This document shows, one piece after another, positions 60,986-64,000 of a DNA stretch of 64,000 nucleotides. The DNA comes from Candidatus Saccharimonadota bacterium (lineage in GTDB: Bacteria > Patescibacteriota > Saccharimonadia > Saccharimonadales > Saccharimonadaceae). How positions within the stretch are numbered: the stretch's first letter is position 1; each line of letters opens with the position of its first letter. A model generated the notes under the pieces. The model searched no databases, was not told the DNA's origin, and was given only the letters and a program-made list of their open reading frames with translations. The position numbers and the translations under genes are program-made. Location: the NCBI GenBank assembly GCA_017431725.1, contig JAFRKN010000017.1, positions 62,001-126,000 of the forward strand, read 5' to 3'.

Positions 60986-62536
60986 TTATATGCCCGTGAG
61001 TGGCACGATATCAGCCCCAAGATGCCTAAGTCGCGCCGCAAAATCTTGATAACCCCGATTAATCGGATAAACATTTCTTAAAATCGAAGTCCCCGGCGCT
61101 GCCAACATACCAATCAAAATTACTACTGCCGGCCTTAACGCCTGTGGAGCCACTAATTCCGCCGCCCGCCAATTCGTTGGTCCCTCAATATACACACGAT
61201 GCGCATCCAAAAGTTCAACCTTCACATTCAAATTTGCCAGCTCCGTTGTATAAACTGCCCGGTTTTCAAACACCCAATCATGTATCAACGTCCGCCCTTC
61301 ACTCACCGCCGCAATCACCGCAAAAAATGGCAAATTATCAATGTTTAAACCCGGAAATGGCATTGGATGGATTTTGTCCACCGGTGCCACTAATCTGGAT
61401 TTTTTCATTGTTAAATCTACCAGTCGCGTTTTTCCGTTCGCCGAAAGATATTCCTCAGATTTTTCAAATTGTGCATTCATATTTTTCAAAATTTCTAACT
61501 CTATTTCCAAAAATTCAATTGGCACACGCATCAAAGTAATTTCTGAATTTGTCGTAAGCGCCGCCGCAATAAAACTCATCGCTTCAATCGGATCTTCCGA
61601 TAAATTATAATCCACATCAAAACTAAATTTTTGCCTGCCAGTTACTACCAATTTAGTCGTACCAATACCAGAAATTTTTACTCCTAATTTTTCTAAGAAA
61701 AAACAAACATCCTGCACCATATAATTTGGTGAAGCTCCCACAATTGTTGTCTTTCCTGCCGTCATCGCTGCTGCCATTAAAACATTTTCTGTTACCGTAT
61801 CACCACGCTCCGACAAAACAATATATCGATTATTATTATTTTTTAATATATTTTGGTCAACTTCAATCTCATAAAAACCACTATTTTTTTCTGCATCAAC
61901 TTTTAATCCAAAACTTTCTAATGCTTTCAAGTGTGGCTCCACTGTCCTCGTTCCAAGCGAACAACCCCCAGCATACGGAAGTTGAAATTTTTTGTAACGA
62001 TGCAATAATGGACCCAAAAACATAATAATTGAACGTGTTTTTCTAGCCGCCTCAATATTCATTTCGTCCAATTTCAATTCACGCGGTGATATAATTTCCA
62101 AATCTCTATGACGGTTTTGCCAATGACATCTCACCCCAATCGATTCCAAAACTTCAATAATCCTAAACACTTCTTCTATTCTAGCCACTCTGTGTAACAC
62201 CGTTTTGCCTGTGTTCAAAAGCGCTGCACAAAGCAATCCCACTGCCGCATTTTTTGAAGTATTAATGGTAATTTCACCATGCAATTCTTTCCCTCCTCTA
62301 ATTCTAAAACTCTGAGAAACTGAATCATTTATAGAGAGAATCTGATTTCCGAGTGCCTCCGAAAGTTTCTTAATCATTTCAAGTGAAATATTTTGCCCAC
62401 CTTTTTCTATACGGTGAATTGCCGATTGACTTGACCCTACCGCATTTGCTAGCTCCCCCTGCGTCCAACCCTTCTCTAGCCGCATGTGTTCTACAGTCTC
62501 ACCAATTACTTGTTGATAAGTTTTCGCTTTTGCCAT
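60986..62536 (-). CDS. murA: UDP-N-acetylglucosamine 1-carboxyvinyltransferase (MurA) with N-terminal XRE-type HTH domain
   Basis: 516 residues. Residues 12-66 form a Cro/C1-type helix-turn-helix (RLEKGWTQGELANAVGSSQS, AIHRIEKGGQNISLEMIKKL). The MurA fold follows: Lys95-Asn96 in TSKNAAVGLL, catalytic Cys192 in YAGGCSLGTRTVEPH, and HPMPFPGLNIDNLPFFAV near the C terminus. MurA transfers enolpyruvate from PEP to UDP-GlcNAc, the first committed wall step. A fused DNA-binding domain suggests it may also regulate genes by binding DNA. TATATT lies 7 nt before the ATG. Confidence 0.9.
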   Translation of the reverse strand: MAKAKTYQQVIGETVEHMRLEKGWTQGELANAVGSSQSAIHRIEKGGQNISLEMIKKLSEALGNQILSINDSVSQSFRIRGGKELHGEITINTSKNAAVGLLCAALLNTGKTVLHRVARIEEVFRIIEVLESIGVRCHWQNRHRDLEIISPRELKLDEMNIEAARKTRSIIMFLGPLLHRYKKFQLPYAGGCSLGTRTVEPHLKALESFGLKVDAEKNSGFYEIEVDQNILKNNNNRYIVLSERGDTVTENVLMAAAMTAGKTTIVGASPNYMVQDVCFFLEKLGVKISGIGTTKLVVTGRQKFSFDVDYNLSEDPIEAMSFIAAALTTNSEITLMRVPIEFLEIELEILKNMNAQFEKSEEYLSANGKTRLVDLTMKKSRLVAPVDKIHPMPFPGLNIDNLPFFAVIAAVSEGRTLIHDWVFENRAVYTTELANLNVKVELLDAHRVYIEGPTNWRAAELVAPQALRPAVVILIGMLAAPGTSILRNVYPINRGYQDFAARLRHLGADIVPLTGI

Positions 62537-62590
62537 AGCTCATAATATATCACTACACGAATAATTTGTAAAGTATGTTATAATCACTTC

Positions 62591-63643
62591 ATGAAAACGA
62601 TAAAAGATATTAATGTAAAAGATAAAATTATATTGTTGAGAACCGATTATAATGTCCCCATCAAAAATGGCAAAGTTGAAAATGATTTAAGAATTCGCGC
62701 CAGCCTTCCTACTATCAATTATTTACTCGAAAATGGCGCCCGAAAAATCTTTATCATCTCCCATCTCGGTCGCCCTGAGGGTAAAGAAAATTCCGACTAT
62801 ACCCTGTCTCCCGTTGCCAAATCCCTCCAAAAATTACTGCCTCACCAAACTGTTGGATTTTACCCCCTACCAAATAATACCGAATTCAAAGAAATCCCCG
62901 AAAAAATTAAAATCGTTCTCCTAGAAAATCTCCGCTTCAATCCAGGCGAAGAAAAAAATGATTTAAACTTTATCAAAAATCTCGTCAATGCTACTGGCGC
63001 CGAAATCTATGTCCAAGATGGTTTTGCCGTTACTCACCGCGCCCACGCCTCCACCGACGCTATAAAAAATTTTCTCCCAGTTTATGCCGGATTATTAATT
63101 GAAAAGGAAATTATTAATCTAGAAAAAATTATTAAAAATCCTCCAAAGCCCCTCCTTTTAATTATTGGCGGTTCCAAAGTCGAAGATAAAGAACCTCTCA
63201 TTGACAAATTTACCAACATTGCTAACCAAATTGTCGTCGGAGGCAAAATCGCTGCTGATGGTTATCAATCTAATAATCAGAAAATCTATGTAGCCGAAGA
63301 TTTTGATGAAGATGTCTCCGGTAATAAACTTGATATTGGTCCTTTTTCCACTGCCAAAATCACCGATTTTATTAAAGACGCAAAAACCATTATTTGGAAC
63401 GGCCTACTTGGCAAAGCCGAAGATCCCGCCTATGCTACTGCTTCCACTATCATTGCAGAAGCTCTTGGTGAAAAAGAAAATTCCATAACCATCATTTGTG
63501 GTGGCGACACTACTGGTTTTGTTGAGAATCTCATGAAAAATCACAAAAATCTCAACTACTCTCTAGTTTCTACTGGCGGAGGAGCCGCCCTAGAATTTCT
63601 ACTCGGCAAAGCGCTACCTGGTCTCAAAGCCATTCAAAACTAA
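62591..63643 (+). CDS. pgk: Phosphoglycerate kinase (short)
   Basis: 350 residues against the usual 390-415. N-terminal substrate domain: LLRTDYNVPIKNGKVENDLR, IFIISHLGRPEG, LLENLRFNPGEEKND and VQDGFAVTHRAHAST; C-terminal ATP domain: LIIGGSKVEDKEPL, IWNGLLGKAEDP, IICGGDTTGFVE and VSTGGGAALEFL. The core active-site motifs are kept; the shortening is spread over loops. TATAAT lies 6 nt before the ATG. Convergent with pyk, overlapping 4 bp. Confidence 0.94.
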   Translation: MKTIKDINVKDKIILLRTDYNVPIKNGKVENDLRIRASLPTINYLLENGARKIFIISHLGRPEGKENSDYTLSPVAKSLQKLLPHQTVGFYPLPNNTEFKEIPEKIKIVLLENLRFNPGEEKNDLNFIKNLVNATGAEIYVQDGFAVTHRAHASTDAIKNFLPVYAGLLIEKEIINLEKIIKNPPKPLLLIIGGSKVEDKEPLIDKFTNIANQIVVGGKIAADGYQSNNQKIYVAEDFDEDVSGNKLDIGPFSTAKITDFIKDAKTIIWNGLLGKAEDPAYATASTIIAEALGEKENSITIICGGDTTGFVENLMKNHKNLNYSLVSTGGGAALEFLLGKALPGLKAIQN

Positions 63644-64000
63644 ATTTGCCTAACTTTTATTGTATCTGTCCCAACTTTATCTTTATCCCCCGAAACAATC
63701 ACTGTTAATAAATCTTTTTGATCTTCTTTTGTCCGTAAATATTCTGATTCTTTTAATTCTTTTACCAAGTTAATACCAAAATCTTCTGAATAAGGTCTTA
63801 CGAAAGCTGAATTCGCATATATCAAAGCTAGTTGATTAGCTACACGTGGATTTGCCGTCACCGAAACAATTGGCAAATTCGGCCTTTGCGCTGCCATTGT
63901 TTTTGCCGTAGCCCCAGAAGCCGTTTGGCATATTATAATATCCGCTTCAATTCTTTCCGCTAATCTCGCCGCCGCACTAGAAATTGCATCATAAATTTCG
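63640..64000 (-). CDS. pyk: Pyruvate kinase, C-terminal part
   Basis: Partial at the right edge; the 5' end lies beyond the window. The translated piece starts around EIYDAISSAAARLAER and continues IICQTASGATAKTMAAQRP, then PIVSVTANPRVANQLAL, matching the C-terminal PK_C domain (allosteric region with the SGATAK-like motif). It catalyses PEP to pyruvate with ATP yield. Ends convergent with pgk, overlapping its stop by 4 bp. Confidence 0.9.
   Translation of the reverse strand, partial: EIYDAISSAAARLAERIEADIIICQTASGATAKTMAAQRPNLPIVSVTANPRVANQLALIYANSAFVRPYSEDFGINLVKELKESEYLRTKEDQKDLLTVIVSGDKDKVGTDTIKVRQI

Noticed and set aside
1-64000. UGA read as glycine (code 25)
   Set aside because: RF2 with its SPF motif is present, and genes end in UGA (for example dus) with sensible C termini.
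1-64000. CRISPR array, prophage or insertion sequence
   Set aside because: No regularly spaced direct repeats, cas genes, transposase, integrase or phage structural gene is seen.

Overview
The window is low-GC, gene-dense chromosomal DNA from a small-genome bacterium. It most likely comes from the Patescibacteria (CPR), with Candidatus Saccharibacteria (TM7) as the best guess. The main support is gene content: an arginine deiminase set (arcA, arcB, arcC and a YfcC/ArcD-type transporter) beside lower glycolysis genes, very large secreted FISUMP/InlB-repeat proteins, RpfB-like and GH73/CHAP wall hydrolases, and short housekeeping proteins (Pgk, MurI, RecO, Pgi). Release factor 2 is present and UGA is used as a stop, so the recoded genetic code of Gracilibacteria/Absconditabacteria is excluded. 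No rRNA, ribosomal operon or phylogenetic marker long enough for firm placement lies here, so the assignment is an inference.

Layout: 1-4.4 kb holds wall hydrolase and regulator genes (GH73/CHAP, prfB, an orphan sigma-region-4 protein). 4.6-8.3 kb has dus, murD and an M16 peptidase. 8.4-14.8 kb is a leftward run secA, raiA, serS, rsmA, rpfB-like with a candidate small RNA. 15-19.7 kb has a redox pair, rarA, murI and an FNT transporter. 19.7-24.1 kb has three tRNAs with duplicated tRNA tails, then hisS, glyS and ppa. 24.1-31.7 kb is a leftward block (recO, response regulator, kinase, xseAB, a flippase-like membrane protein, rpmA, an RNA methylase, tyrS). 31.7-38 kb has a FISUMP surface protein with a silent 3' cassette, rnhA, clpP and a CIRCE-controlled clpC. 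38-48.8 kb has an adenylate-forming enzyme, galU, gpmI, the arc genes and pgi. 48.8-54.1 kb has a structured RNA, tRNA-Leu, pepN, ftsH and three tRNA-Pro genes. 54.1-64 kb has a 1.5-kresidue FISUMP protein, uvrD/pcrA, an HTH-MurA fusion, pgk and the end of pyk.

The most interesting signal is a family of GC-rich, about 115-120 bp palindromic elements inserted in frame inside five unrelated housekeeping genes (dus, rarA, a Trm11-like methylase, pepN, uvrD). Each has a conserved hairpin of the form CCCGT-NNCG-ACGGG, a second hairpin, and outer arms that are inverted repeats unique to each locus. Two copies are 79 bp long with five differences. Four of those differences form two compensatory base-pair changes, and the two copies are translated in different frames. 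This looks like a nucleic-acid-level selfish or structural repeat, analogous to Rickettsia palindromic elements. Two longer intergenic palindromes and an array of tRNA-Lys tail repeats may be related.

A second global signal is the promoter style. Some twenty genes have a TATAAT-like box 6-7 nt before the ATG and no ribosome binding site, which implies widespread leaderless transcription. Genes inside operons mostly use AGGAG-type sites instead.
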